A stretch of 64,000 bases of DNA from contig NW_027480495.1 of the NCBI RefSeq assembly GCF_051401765.1, positions 806,001 through 870,000 on the forward strand, read 5' to 3'. Under the pieces are notes generated by a model that worked only from the letters and a program-made list of their open reading frames with translations, was not told the origin of the DNA and searched no databases. Position numbers and translations under genes: made by a program. Below, one piece after another: positions 26,501 through 40,400 of the stretch (within the stretch, counting starts at the first letter, position 1; each line of letters begins with the position of its first letter). Origin of the DNA: Calliopsis andreniformis (lineage: Eukaryota; Arthropoda; Insecta; Hymenoptera; Andrenidae).

Positions 26501-28093
26501 CCATCTTCAAGCCTCAATCCTCAATCCTCAAGCCTCAATCCTCAATCCTCAATCCTCAATCCTCAATCCTCAATCCTCAATCCTCAGTTCTCCATTCTCA
26601 ATCCTCAATCCTCAGCCCTCAGTCCTCAAACCTCAATCCTCAACGCTCAGCCCTCATCCTCAATCTTCAATCCTCAATCCTCAATCCCCAATCCTCAATC
26701 TTCAATCCTCAATACTCTCTCTTCAATCCTCAATCCTCAATCCTCAATCCTCAATCCTCAATCCTCAGTCCTCAGACCTCAATCCTGAATCCTCAATCCT
26801 GAATCCTCAATCTTCAGACCTCAGACCTCAACAATCTGTTGTCAAACCTCAATCCTCAATAGAATATCATCAATTCACACATTTCAATACTCAATACTCA
26901 ACCTGCAATCTTCAAATCTCTATCCACAAACATCAATTCTCATCATTCAACACTCAACACTCAGTCCCCAATCCTCAATCTTCAATCCTCAATCCTCAGT
27001 CCTCAATCCTCAATCGTCATTCCTCAATCCTTAATACCCAATCCTCAATCTTCAATCCTCAATCCCCAATTCTCAATTCTCAATCCTCAATCATCAGTCC
27101 TCAGTCATCAAACCTCAATCCTCAACCCTCAGACCTCATCGTCAATCCTCAATCCTCAATCCTCAATCCTCAATCTTCAACACTCAGTACTCAATCTTCA
27201 ATCGTCAATCCTCAATCCTCAATCCTCAATACTCAATTCTCAAACCTCGATCCTCAGTCCTCAGTCCTCAAACCTCAATCCTCAACCCTCAGCCCTCATC
27301 CTCAATCCTCAATCCTCAATCTTCAATCCTCAGTCCTCAATCCTCAAACCTCAATCCTCAATCCTCAATCCTCAGTCCTCAAACCTCAATCCTGAATCCT
27401 CAATCCTGAATCCTCAGTCTTCAGACCTCAGACATCAACAATCAGTTGTCAATCCTCTATCCTCAATAGAATATCATCAATTCACAGTTTCAATACTCAA
27501 TACTCAACCTGCAATCTTCAAATCTCTATCCACAAACATCAATTCTCATCACTCAACCCTCAACACTCAGTCCCCAATCCTCAATCTTCAATCTTCAATC
27601 ATCAATCCTCAATCCTCAATTCTCAATCTTTAATCCCCAATACTCAATCGTCAATCCTCAAGCCTCAATCCTCAATCCTCAATCTTCAATCCTCAATACT
27701 CAAGCCTCAACTTTCAATCCTCAATCCTCAATCCTCAATTCTCAATCCTCAATCCTCAGCCCTCAGTCCTCAAACCTCAATACTCAACCATCAGCCCTCA
27801 TCCTCAAACTTCATTCCTCAATCCTCAATCCTCAATCCTCAATCCTCAATCTTCAATCCTCTATACTCAATCTTCAATCCTCAATCCTCAATCCTCAATC
27901 CTCAATCCTCAATCCTCAATCGTCAGTCTTCAATCCTCAATACTCAATCTTCAATCCTCAATCCTCAATCCTCAATCCTCAATCCTCAATTCTCAAACCT
28001 CGATTCTCAGTCCTCAGACCTCAAACCTCAATCCTCAATCCTCAGCCCTCATCCTCTATCCTCAATCCTCAATCTTCAATCCTCAGTCCTCTA
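23568..28093 (+). repeat. 4526-bp tandem unit, first copy
   Basis: Followed immediately by its copy at 28094-32619. Its left part is also the end of unit A', so it is related to 14.08-16.8 kb as well. Core anchors are 24048, 25247, 26155 (c), 26832 and 27439. By hand I count 17 six-bp cells in the unit, and 7 x 649 - 17 = 4526. Private changes here and not in the second copy include CAAACAG at 24048 and CCTCAATCCTCAGCCC near 23730. Confidence 0.85.
27393..27575 (+). repeat. Core module with a 1-bp deletion (CAGTTTC)
   Basis: At anchor 27439 the core reads TTCACAGTTTCAATAC, one T fewer than the TTCACAGTTTTC of subtype b, making one 6-bp cell. The same deletion is in the duplicates at 31965 and 42017, so it predates both duplications. 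Confidence 0.75.
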
Positions 28094-31000
28094 TCCTCAA
28101 TCCTCAATCCTCAATCCTCAACCCTCAGACCTCATCGTCAATCCTCAATCCTCAATCCTCAATCCTCAATCTTCAATCCTCATTACTGAATCCTCAATCT
28201 TCAATCCTCAATCCTCAATCCTCAGTCCTCAGTCCTCAAACCTCAATCCTCAACCCTCAGCCCTCATCCTCAATCCTCAATCCTCAATCCTCGATCCTCA
28301 ATCGTCAGTCTTCAATCATCAATACTCAATCTTCAATCCTCAATCCTCAATCCTCAATCTTCAATCCTCAATTCTCAATCCTCGATCCTCAGTCTTCAGT
28401 CCTCAAACCTAAATCCTCAATCCTCAGCCCTCATCCTCAATCCTCAATCCTCAATCTTCAATCCTCAGTCCTCAATTCTCAATCCTCAATCCTCAATCCT
28501 CAATCCTCAGTCCTCAAACCTCAATCCTGAATCCTCAATCCTGAATCCTCAATCTTCAGAAATCAGACCTCAACAATCAGTTGTCAATCCTCAATCCTCA
28601 ATAGAATATCATCAATTCACACCTTTCAATACTCAAAGCTCAACCTGCAATCTTCAAATCTCTATCCACAAACATCAATTCTCATCACTCAACCCTCAAC
28701 ACTCAGGCCCCAATCCTCAATCTTCAATCGTCAATCATCAATCCTCAATCCTCAATTCTCAATCTTTAATCCCCAATACTCAATCTTCAATCCTCAATCC
28801 TCAATCCTCAATCCTCAATCCTCAATCCTCAATCCTCAATCCTCAATCCTCAATACTCAATCCTCAATTCTCAATCCTCAATCCTCAGCCCTCAGTCCTC
28901 AAACCTCAATCCTCAACCCTCAGCCCTCATCCTCAATCTTCAATCCTCAATCCTCAATCCTCAATCCCCAATCCTCAATCTTCAATCCTCAATACTCTTT
29001 CTTCAATCCTCAGTCCTCAATCCTCAGTCCTCTATCGTCATTCTTCAATCCTCAATACCCAACCCTCAATCTTCAGTCCTCAATCCTCAATCCTCAATTC
29101 TCAATCCTCAATCCTCAATCCACAGACCTCAAACATCAATACTCAGCCCTCAGTCCTCGTCCTCAATCCACAACCCTCAATCCTCAATCCTCAATCTTCA
29201 ATCATCAATATTCAATCTTCAATCCTCAATCCTCAATCTTCAATCCTCTATCCTCAATCGTCAATGTTCAATCCTCAATACCCAAGCCTCAATCTTCAAT
29301 CCTCAATCCTCAATCCTCATTTCTCAATCCTCAATCCTCAGCCCACAGTCCTCAAACCTCAATCCTCCACCCTCAGCCCTCATCCTCAAACTTCAATCCT
29401 CAATCCTCAATCCTCAATCCTCAATCCTCAATCTTCAATCCTCAATACTCAATCTTCAGTCCTCAATCCTCAATCCTCAATCCTCAACCCTCAATCCTCA
29501 ATCGTCAGACTTCAATCCTCAATACTCAATCTTCAATCCTCAATCCAGAATCCTCAATCGTCAATCCTCAATTCTCAATCCTCGATCCTCAGTCTTCAGT
29601 CCTCAAACCTCAATCCTCAACCCTCAGCCTCATCCGCAATCCTCAATCCTCAATCTTCAATCCTCAGTCCTCAATCCTCAATCCTCAATCCTCAATCCTC
29701 AATCCTCAGTCCTCAAACCTCAATCCTGAATCCTCAATCCTGAATCCTCAATCTTCAGACCTCAGACATAAACAATCAGTTGTCAATCCTCAATCCTCAA
29801 TAGAATATCATCAATTCACACCTTTCAATACTCAAAACTCAACCTGCAATCTTCAAATCTCTATCCACAAACATCAATTCTCATCACTCAACCCTCAACA
29901 GTAAGTCCCCAATCCTCAATCTTCAATCCTCAATCATCAATCCTCAATCCTCAATTCTCAATCTTTAATCCCCAATACTCATTCTTCAATTCTCAATCCT
30001 CAATACACAATCCTCAATCCTCAATCCTCAATCCTCAATCCTCAATCCTCAGTCCTCAATTCTCAATCCTCAATCCTCAGCACTCAGTCCTCAAACCTCA
30101 ATCCTCAACCCTCAGCCCTCATCCTCAATCTTCAATCCTCAATCCTCAATCCTCAATCCCCAATCCTCAATCTTCAACCCTCAACACTCTTCCTTCAATC
30201 CTCAATCCTCAATCCTCAATCCCCAATCCTCATTCTTCAATCCTCAATACCCAATCCTCAATCTTCAGTCCACAATCCTCAATCCTCAATTCTCAATCCT
30301 CAATCCTCATTCCACAGACCTCAAACATCAATACTCAGGCCTCAGTCCTCGTCCTCAATCCACAACCCTCAATCCTCAATTATCAATCTTCAATCATCAA
30401 TATTCAATCTTCAATCCTCAATCCTCAATCCTCAATCCTCAATCCTCAATCGTCAATGTTCAATCCTCAATACCCAAGCCTCAACCTTCAATCCTCAATC
30501 CTCAATCCTCAATCCTCAATCCTCAATCGTCAATGTTCAATCCTCAATTCCCAAGCCTCAATCTTCAATCCTCAATCCTCAATCCTCAATCCTCAATCCT
30601 CAATGCTCAATCCTCAGTCCTCAAACCACAATCCTGAATCCTCAATCCTGAACCCTCAATCTTCAGCACTCAGTCCTCAACAATCAGTTGTCAATCCTCA
30701 ATCCTCAATAGAATATCCTCAGATCAGAGTTTTCAATACGCAATACTCAGTCTGCAACATTCAAATCTCTATCCACAAACTTCAATTCTCATCACTCAAC
30801 CCTCAACACTCAGTCCCCAATCCTCAATCTTCAATCCTCAATCCTCAATCCTCAATCCCCAATCGTCAATCCTCAATACCCAATCCTCAATCTTCAATCC
30901 TCAATCCTCAATCCTCAATCTTCAATCCTCAATACTAAATCCTCAATTCTCAATCCTCAATCCTCAGTCCTGAGTCCTCAAACGTCAATCCTCAACTCTC

Positions 31001-32619
31001 AGCCCTGACCCTCAATCCTCAATCCTCCATCTTCAAGCCTCAATCCTCAATCCTCAAGCCTCAATCCTCAATCCTCAATCCTCAATCCTCAATCCTCAAT
31101 CCTCAATCCTCAGTTCTCCATTCTCAATCCTCAATCCTCAGCCCTCAGTCCTCAAACCTCAATCCTCAACGCTCAGCCCTCATCCTCAATCTTCAATCCT
31201 CAATCCTCAATCCCCAATCCTCAATCTTCAATCCTCAATACTCTCTCTTCAATCCTCAATCCTCAATCCTCAATCCTCAATCCTCAATCCTCAGTCCTCA
31301 GACCTCAATCCTGAATCCTCAATCCTGAATCCTCAATCTTCAGACCTCAGACCTCAACAATCTGTTGTCAAACCTCAATCCTCAATAGAATATCATCAAT
31401 TCACACATTTCAATACTCAATACTCAACCTGCAATCTTCAAATCTCTATCCACAAACATCAATTCTCATCACTCAACACTCAACACTCAGTCCCCAATCC
31501 TCAATCTTCAATCCTCAATCCTCAGTCCTCAATCCTCAATCGTCATTCCTCAATCCTTAATACCCAATCCTCAATCTTCAATCCTCAATCCCCAATTCTC
31601 AATTCTCAATCCTCAATCATCAGTCCTCAGTCATCAAACCTCAATCCTCAACCCTCAGACCTCATCGTCAATCCTCAATCCTCAATCCTCAATCCTCAAT
31701 CTTCAACACTCAGTACTCAATCTTCAATCGTCAATCCTCAATCCTCAATCCTCAATACTCAATTCTCAAACCTCGATCCTCAGTCCTCAGTCCTCAAACC
31801 TCAATCCTCAACCCTCAGCCCTCATCCTCAATCCTCAATCCTCAATCTTCAATCCTCAGTCCTCAATCCTCAAACCTCAATCCTCAATCCTCAATCCTCA
31901 GTCCTCAAACCTCAATCCTGAATCCTCAATCCTGAATCCTCAGTCTTCAGACCTCAGACATCAACAATCAGTTGTCAATCCTCTATCCTCAATAGAATAT
32001 CATCAATTCACAGTTTCAATACTCAATACTCAACCTGCAATCTTCAAATCTCTATCCACAAACATCAATTCTCATCACTCAACCCTCAACACTCAGTCCC
32101 CAATCCTCAATCTTCAATCTTCAATCATCAATCCTCAATCCTCAATTCTCAATCTTTAATCCCCAATACTCAATCGTCAATCCTCAAGCCTCAATCCTCA
32201 ATCCTCAATCTTCAATCCTCAATACTCAAGCCTCAACTTTCAATCCTCAATCCTCAATCCTCAATTCTCAATCCTCAATCCTCAGCCCTCAGTCCTCAAA
32301 CCTCAATACTCAACCATCAGCCCTCATCCTCAAACTTCATTCCTCAATCCTCAATCCTCAATCCTCAATCCTCAATCTTCAATCCTCTATACTCAATCTT
32401 CAATCCTCAATCCTCAATCCTCAATCCTCAATCCTCAATCCTCAGTCGTCAGTCTTCAATCCTCAATACTCAATCTTCAATCCTCAATCCTCAATCCTCA
32501 ATCCTCAATCCTCAATTCTCAAACCTCGATTCTCAGTCCTCAGACCTCAAACCTCAATCCTCAATCCTCAGCCCTCATCCTCTATCCTCAATCCTCAATC
32601 TTCAATCCTCAGTCCTCAA
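28094..32619 (+). repeat. 4526-bp tandem unit, second copy
   Basis: Copy of 23568-28093 with core anchors 28574, 29773, 30681 (c), 31358 and 31965, each exactly +4526. Differences noticed: CTCAATTATCAATC near 30380 against CTCAATCCTCAATC, ATCACTCAACAC near 31470 against ATCATTCAACAC, and CAGTCGTCAG near 32444 against CAATCGTCAG. So few changes over 4.5 kb suggest a recent duplication or continuing homogenisation. Confidence 0.85.
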
Positions 32620-35600
32620 TCCTCAATCCTCAATCCTCAATCCTCGATCCTCAGCCCTCAAACCTCAATCCTGAATCCTCAATCCTGAATCCTCAATCTT
32701 CAGACCTCAGACATCAACAATCAGTTGTCAATCCTCAATCCTCAATCGAATATCATCAATTCACACCTTTCAATACTCAATACTCAACCTGCAATCTTCA
32801 AATCTCTATCCACAAACATCAATTCTCATCACTCAACCCTCAACACTCAGTCCCCAATCCTCAATCTTCATTCCTCAATCATCAATCCTCAATCCTCAAT
32901 ACTCAATCCTCAATCCTCAGTCCTCAATCCTCAATCCTCAATCCTCATTCTTCAATCCTTAATACCCAACCATCAATCTTCAATCCTCAATCCTCAATCC
33001 TCAATTCTCAATCCTCAATCCTCAATCCTCAGACCTCAAACATCAATACTCAGCCCTCAGTCCTCGTCCTCAATCCACAACCCTCAATCCTCAATCCTCA
33101 ATCTTCAATCAGAAATATTCAATCTTCTATCTTCAATCCTGAATTCTCAATCCTCAATCCTCAAACCTCAATCCTCAATTTTCAATCCTCAATCCTCAAT
33201 CCTCAATCCTCAATCCTCAATCCTCAATCCTCAATCATCAATCCTCAATCTTCAATCCTCAATACTCAAGCCTCAATCTTCAACCCTCAATCCTCAATCC
33301 TCAATTCTCAATCCTCAAACCTCAGCCCTCAGTCCTCAAACCTCAATCCTCAACCCTCAGCCCTCATCCTCAAACTTCAATCCTCAATACCCAATCCTCA
33401 ATCCTCAATCCTCAATCCTCAATCCTCAATCCTCAATCCTCAATACTCAATCTTCAATCCTCAATCCTCAATCCTCAATCCTCAATCCTCAATCCTCAAT
33501 CCTCAATCCTCTGTCGTCAGTCTTCAATCCTCAATACTCAATCTTCAATCCTCAATCCTCAATCCTCAATTCTCAACCCTCGATCGTCAGTTGTCAGTCC
33601 TCAAACCTCAATCCTCAACCCTCAGCCCTCATCCTCAATCCTCAATCATCAATCTTCAATCCTCAGTCCTCAATCCTCAATCCTCAATCCTCAATCCTCA
33701 ATCCTCAGTACTCAATCTTCAATCCTCAATCCTCAATCCTCAATCCTCAATCCTCAATCCTCAATCCTCTGTCGTCAGTCTTCAATCCTCAATACTCAAT
33801 CTTCAATCCTCAATCCTCAATTCTCAACCCTCGATCCTCAGTCGTCAGTCCTCAAACCTCAATCCTCAACCCTCAGCCCTCATCCTCAATTCTCAATCCT
33901 CAATCCTCAGCCCTCATCCTCAAACTTCATTCCTCAATCTTCAATCCTCAATTCTCAATCCTCAATCTTCAATCCTCAATCTACAATCCTCAATCCTCAA
34001 TCCTCAATCCTCAATCCTCCATCCTCAATCCTCTGTCGTCAGTCTTCAATCCTCAATCCTCAATCCTCAATCTTCAATCCTCAATACTGAATCCTCAATC
34101 TTCAACCCTCAATCCTCAATCCTCAGTCCTCAGTCCTCAAACCTCAATCCTCAATCCTCAATCCTCAATCCTCAATTCTCAATCCTCAATCCTCAGCCCT
34201 CAGTCCTCAAACCTCAATCCTCAACCCTCAGCCGTCATCCTCAATCTTCAATCCTCAATCCTCAATCCTCAATCCCCAATCCTCAATCTTCAATCCTCAA
34301 TACTCTTTCTTCAATGCTCAATCCTCAATCCTCATTCCTCAATCCTCATTCTTCATTCCTCAATACCCAATCCTCAATCTTCAGTCCTCATTCTTCAATC
34401 CTCAATGCCCAATCCTCAATCTTCAGTCCTCAATCCTCAATGCTCAATCCTCAAACCTCAATCCTCAATCCTCTATCCTCAATCCTCAGTCCTCAATGTT
34501 CAATCCTCAGTACCCAATCCTCAATCTTCAATCCTCAATCGTCAATCCTCAATCCTCAATCCTCAATCCTCAATCCTCTGTCCTCAATCCACAATCCTGA
34601 ATCCTCAATCCTGAATCCTCAATCTTCAGCACTCTGTCCTCAACAATCAGCTGTCAATCCTCAATCCGCAATAGAATATCCTCAGTTCAGAGTTTTCAAT
34701 ACGCAATACTCAATCTGCGATCTTCAAATCTCTATCCACAAACATCAATTCTCATCACTCAACCCTCAACACTCAGTCCTCAATACCCAATCCTCAATCT
34801 TCAATCCTCAATCCTCAATCCTCAATCCTCAATCTTCAATCCTCAATACTGAATCCTCAATCTTCAATCCTCAATCCTCAATCCTCAGTCCTCAGTCCTC
34901 AAACCTCAATCCTCAACCCTCAGCCCTCATCCTCAACCCTCAATCCTCAATCCTCAATCCTCAATCGTCAGTCTTCAATCATCAATACTCAATCTTCAAT
35001 CCTCAATCCTCAGTCCTCAATCTTCAATCCTCAATTCTCAATCCTCGATCCTCAGTCTTCAGTCCTCAAACCTAAATCCTCAACCCTCAGCCCTCAATCT
35101 TCAATCCTCAGTCCTCAATCTTCAATCCTCAATCCTCAGTCCTCAAACCTCAATCCTGAATCCTCAATCCTGAATCCTCAATCTTCAGACCTCAGACATC
35201 AACAATCAGTTGTCAACCCCCAATCCTCAATAGAATATCATCAATTCACACCTTTCAATACTCAAAACTCAACCTGCAATCTTCAAATCTCTATCCACAA
35301 ACATCAATTCTCATCACTCAACCCTCAACAGTAAGTCCCCAATCCTCAATCTTCAATCCTCAATCATCAATCCTCAATCCTCAATTCTCAATCTTTAATC
35401 CCCAATACTCAATCTTCAATTCTCAATCCTCAATACTCAATCCTCAATCCTCAATCCTCAATCCTCAATCCTCAATCCTCAATCCTCAGTCCTCAATTCT
35501 CAATCCTCAATCCTCAGCCCTCAGTCCTCAAACCTCAATCCTCAACCCTCAGCCCTCATCCTCAATCTTCAATCCTCAATCCTCAATCGTCAATCCCCAA

Positions 35601-37047
35601 TCCTCAATCTTCAATCCTCAACACTCTTTCTTCAATCCTCAATCCTCAATCCTCAATCCCCAATCCTCATTCTTCAATCCTCAATACCCAATCCTCAATC
35701 TTCAGTCCACAATCCTCAATCCTCAATTCTCAATCCTCAATCCTCATTCCACAGACCTCAAACATCAATACTCAGGCCTCAGTCCTCGTCCTCAATCCAC
35801 AACCCTCAATCCTCAATCCTCAATCTTCAATCATCAATATTCAATCTTCAATCCTCAATCCTCAATCCTCAATCTTCAATCCTCAATACTCAATCTTCAA
35901 TCTTCAATCCTCAATCCTCAATCCTCAATCCTCTATTCTCAATCCTCAATCCTCAGTCCTCAGTCCTCAAACCACAATCCTCAACCCTCAGCCCTCATCC
36001 TCTATCCTCAATCCTCAATCCTCAATCCTCAACCCTCAGACCTCATCGTCAATCCTCAATCCTCAATCCTCAATCCTCAATCTTCAATCCTCAATACTGA
36101 ATCCTCAATCTTCAATCCTCAATCCTCAATCCTCAGTCCTCAGTCCTCAAACCTCAATCCTCAACCCTCAGCCCTCACCCTCAATCCTCAATCCTCAATC
36201 CTCAATCCTCAATCGTCAGTCTTCAATCATCAATACTCAATCTTCAATCCTCAATCCTCAATCCTCAATCTTCAATCCTCAATTCTCAATCCTCGATCCT
36301 CAGTCTTCAGTCCTCAAACCTAAATCCTCAACCCTCAGCCCTCATCCTCAATCCTCAATCCTCAATCTTCAATCCTCAGTCCTCAATCCTCAATCCTCAA
36401 TCCTCAATCCTCAATCCTCAGTCCTCAAACCTCAATCCTGAATCCTCAATCCTGAATCCTCAATCTTCAGACCTCAGATATCAACAATCAGTTGTCAATC
36501 CTCAATCCTCAATAGAATATCATCAATTCACACCTTTCAATACTCAAAACTCAACCTGCAATCTTCAAATCTCTATCCACAAACATCAATTCTCATCACT
36601 CAACCCTCAACAGTAAGTCCCCAATCCTCAATCTTCAATCCTCAATCATCAATCCTCAATCCTCAATTCTCAATCTTTAATCCCCAATACTCAATCTTCA
36701 ATTCTCAATCCTCAATCCTCAATCCTCAATCCTCAATCATCAATCCTCAATCCTCAATCCTCAGTCCTCAATTCTCAATCCTCAATCCTCAGCCCTCAGT
36801 CCTCAAACCCCAATCCTCAACCCTCAGCCCTCATCCTCAATCTTCAATCCTCAATCCTCAATCGTCAATCCCCAATCCTCAATCGTCAATCCTCAACACT
36901 CTTTCTTCAATCCTCAATCCTCAATCCTCAATCCCCAATCCTCATTCTTCAATCCTCAATACCCAATCCTCAATCTTCAGTCCACAATCCTCAATCCTCA
37001 ATTCTCAATCCTCAATCCTCATTCCACAGACCTCAAACATCAATACT
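32620..37047 (+). repeat. Segment repeated at 42672-47099
   Basis: Core anchors are 32718 (a), 34644 (c), 35203 and 36485 (a). All recur at +10052 (42770, 44696, 45255, 46537). The core at 32718 reads AATCGAATATC where nearly all others read AATAGAATATC. That change removes the TAG and lets a spurious 629-codon frame run from 32725 to 34614. The part from about 36.4 kb on is also copied at +13319 (near 49.8 kb). Confidence 0.8.
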
Positions 37048-37479
37048 CAGGCCTCAGTCCCCGTCCTCAATCCACAACACTCAATCCTCAATCCTCAATC
37101 TTCAATCATCAATATTCAATCTTCAATCCTCAATCCTCAATCCTCAATCCTCAATCCTCAATCGTCAATGTTCAATCCTCAATACCCAACCCTCAACCTT
37201 CAATCCTCAATCCTCAATCCTCAATCCTCAATCCTCAATCGTCAATGTTCAATCCTCAATCCTCAATCCCCAATCGTCAATCCTCAATACCCAATCCTCA
37301 ATCTTCAATCCTCAATCCTCAATCCTCAATCTTCAATCCCCAATACTAAATCCTCAATTCTCAATCCTCAATCCTCAGTCCTGAGTCCTCAAACGTCAAT
37401 CCTCAACTCTCAGCCCTGACCCTCAATCCTCAATCCTCCATCTTCAACCCTCAATCCTCAATCCTCAAGCCTCAATCCT
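37048..37479 (+). repeat. Spacer between the two 9.1-9.6 kb copies
   Basis: Heptamer DNA with an M2 fragment and CAATGTTCAATCC. It has no counterpart at +10052, where 47.1 kb diverges, but it recurs at about 50367-50798 and 53511-53942 (offsets 13319 and 13319 + 3144). It was therefore part of the unit that gave rise to the 3144-bp pair. Confidence 0.7.
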
Positions 37480-40400
37480 CAATCCTCAATCGTCAGTCTT
37501 CAATCCTCAATACTCAATCTTCAATCCTCAATCCTCAATCCTCAATCCTCAATCCTCAATTCTCAAACCTCGATTCTCAGTCCTCAGACCTCAAACCTCA
37601 ATCCTCAATCCTCAGCCCTCATCCTCTATCCTCAATCCTCAATCTTCAATCCTCAGTCCTCTATCCTCAATCCTCAATCCTCAATCCTCAACCCTCAGAC
37701 CTCATCGTCAATCCTCAATCCTCAATCCTCAATCCTCAATCTTCAATCCTCATTACTGAATCCTCAATCTTCAATCCTCAATCCTCAATCCTCAGTCCTC
37801 AGTCCTCAAACCTCAATCCTCAACCCTCAGCCCTCATCCTCAATCCTCAATCCTCAATCCTCGATCCTCAATCGTCAGTCTTCAATCATCAATACTCAAT
37901 CTTGAATCCTCAATCCTCAATCCTCAATCTTCAATCCTCAATTCTCAATCCTCGATCCTCAGTCTTCAGTCCTCAAACCTAAATCCTCAATCCTCAGCCC
38001 TCATCCTCAATCCTCAATCCTCAATCTTCAATCCTCAGTCCTCAATTCTCAATCCTCAATCCTCAATCCTCAATCCTCAGTCCTCAAACCTCAATCCTGA
38101 ATCCTCAATCCTGAATCCTCAATCTTCAGAAATCAGACCTCAACAATCAGTTGTCAATCCTCAATCCTCAATAGAATATCATCAATTCACACCTTTCAAT
38201 ACTCAAAGCTCAACCTGCAATCTTCAAATCTCTATCCACAAACATCAATTCTCATCACTCAAACCTCAACACTCAGGCCCCAATCCTCAATCTTCAATCG
38301 TCAATCATCAATCCTCAATCCTCAATTCTCAATCTTTAATCCCCAATACTCAATCTTCAATCCTCAATCCTCAATCCTCAATCCTCAATCCTCAATCCTC
38401 AATCCTCAATCCTCAATCCTCAATACTCAATCCTCAATTCTCAATCCTCAATCCTCAGCCCTCAGTCCTCAAACCTCAATCCTCAACCCTCAGCCCTCAT
38501 CCTCAATCTTCAATCCTCAATCCTCAATCCTCAATCCCCAATCCTCAATCTTCAATCCTCAATACTCTTTCTTCAATCCTCAGTCCTCAATCCTCAGTCC
38601 TCTATCGTCATTCTTCAATCCTCAATACCCAACCCTCAATCTTCAGTCCTCAATCCTCAATCCTCAATTCTCAATCCTCAATCCTCAATCCACAGACCTC
38701 AAACATCAATACTCAGCCCTCAGTCCTCGTCCTCAATCCACAACCCTCAATCCTCAATCCTCAATCTTCAATCATCAATATTCAATCTTCAATCCTCAAT
38801 CCTCAATCTTCAATCCTCTATCCTCAATCGTCAATGTTCAATCCTCAATACCCAAGCCTCAATCTTCAATCCTCAATCCTCAATCCTCATGTCTCAATCC
38901 TCAATCCTCAGCCCACAGTCCTCAAACCTCAATCCTCCACCCTCAGCCCTCATCCTCAAACTTCAATCCTCAATCCTCAATCCTCAATCCTCAATCCTCA
39001 ATCTTCAATCCTCAATACTCAATCTTCAGTCCTCAATCCTCAATCCTCAATCCTCAACCCTCAATCCTCAATCGTCAGACTTCAATCCTCAATACTCAAT
39101 CTTCGATCCTCAATCCAGAATCCTCAATCGTCAATCCTCAATTCTCAATCCTCGATCCTCAGTCTTCAGTCCTCAAACCTCAATCCTCAACCCTCAGCCT
39201 CATCCGCAATCCTCAATCCTCAATCTTCAATCCTCAGTCCTCAATCCTCAATCCTCAATCCTCAATCCTCAATCCTCAGTCCTCAAACCTCAATCCTGAA
39301 TCCTCAATCCTGAATCCTCAATCTTCAGACCTCAGACATAAACAATCAGTTGTCAATCCTCAATCCTCAATAGAATATCATCAATTCACACCTTTCAATA
39401 CTCAAAACTCAACCTGCAATCTTCAAATCTCTATCCACAAACATCAATTCTCATCACTCAACCCTCAACAGTAAGTCCCCAATCCTCAATCTTCAATCCT
39501 CAATCATCAATCCTCAATCCTCAATTCTCAATCTTTAATCCCCAATACTCATTCTTCAATTCTCAATCCTCAATACACAATCCTCAATCCTCAATCCTCA
39601 ATCCTCAATCCTCAATCCTCAGTCCTCAATTCTCAATCCTCAATCCTCAGCACTCAGTCCTCAAACCTCAATCCTCAACCCTCAGCCCTCATCCTCAATC
39701 TTCAATCCTCAATCCTCAATCCTCAATCCCCAATCCTCAATCTTCAACCCTCAACACTCTTCCTTCAATCCTCAATCCTCAATCCTCAATCCCCAATCCT
39801 CATTCTTCAATCCTCAATACCCAATCCTCAATCTTCAGTCCACAATCCTCAATCCTCAATTCTCAATCCTCAATCCTCATTCCACAGACCTCAAACATCA
39901 ATACTCAGGCCTCAGTCCTCGTCCTCAATCCACAACCCTCAATCCTCAATCCTCAATCTTCAATCATCAATATTCAATCTTCAATCCTCAATCCTCAATC
40001 CTCAATCCTCAATCCTCAATCGTCAATGTTCAATCCTCAATACCCAAGCCTCAACCTTCAATCCTCAATCCTCAATCCTCAATCCTCAATCCTCAATCGT
40101 CAATGTTCAATCCTCAATTCCCAAGCCTCAATCTTCAATCCTCAATCCTCAATCCTCAATCCTCAATCCTCAATGCTCAATCCTCAGTCCTCAAACCACA
40201 ATCCTGAATCCTCAATCCTGAACCCTCAATCTTCAGCACTCAGTCCTCAACAATCAGTTGTCAATCCTCAATCCTCAATAGAATATCCTCAGATCAGAGT
40301 TTTCAATACGCAATACTCAGTCTGCAACATTCAAATCTCTATCCACAAACTTCAATTCTCATCACTCAACCCTCAACACTCAGTCCCCAATCCTCAATCT

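Noticed and set aside
32725..34614. 629-codon open frame, duplicated at 42777-44666
   Set aside because: It is open because a core TAG became TCG. Another long frame (33591-35075) overlaps it on the same strand in a different frame, which argues against coding.
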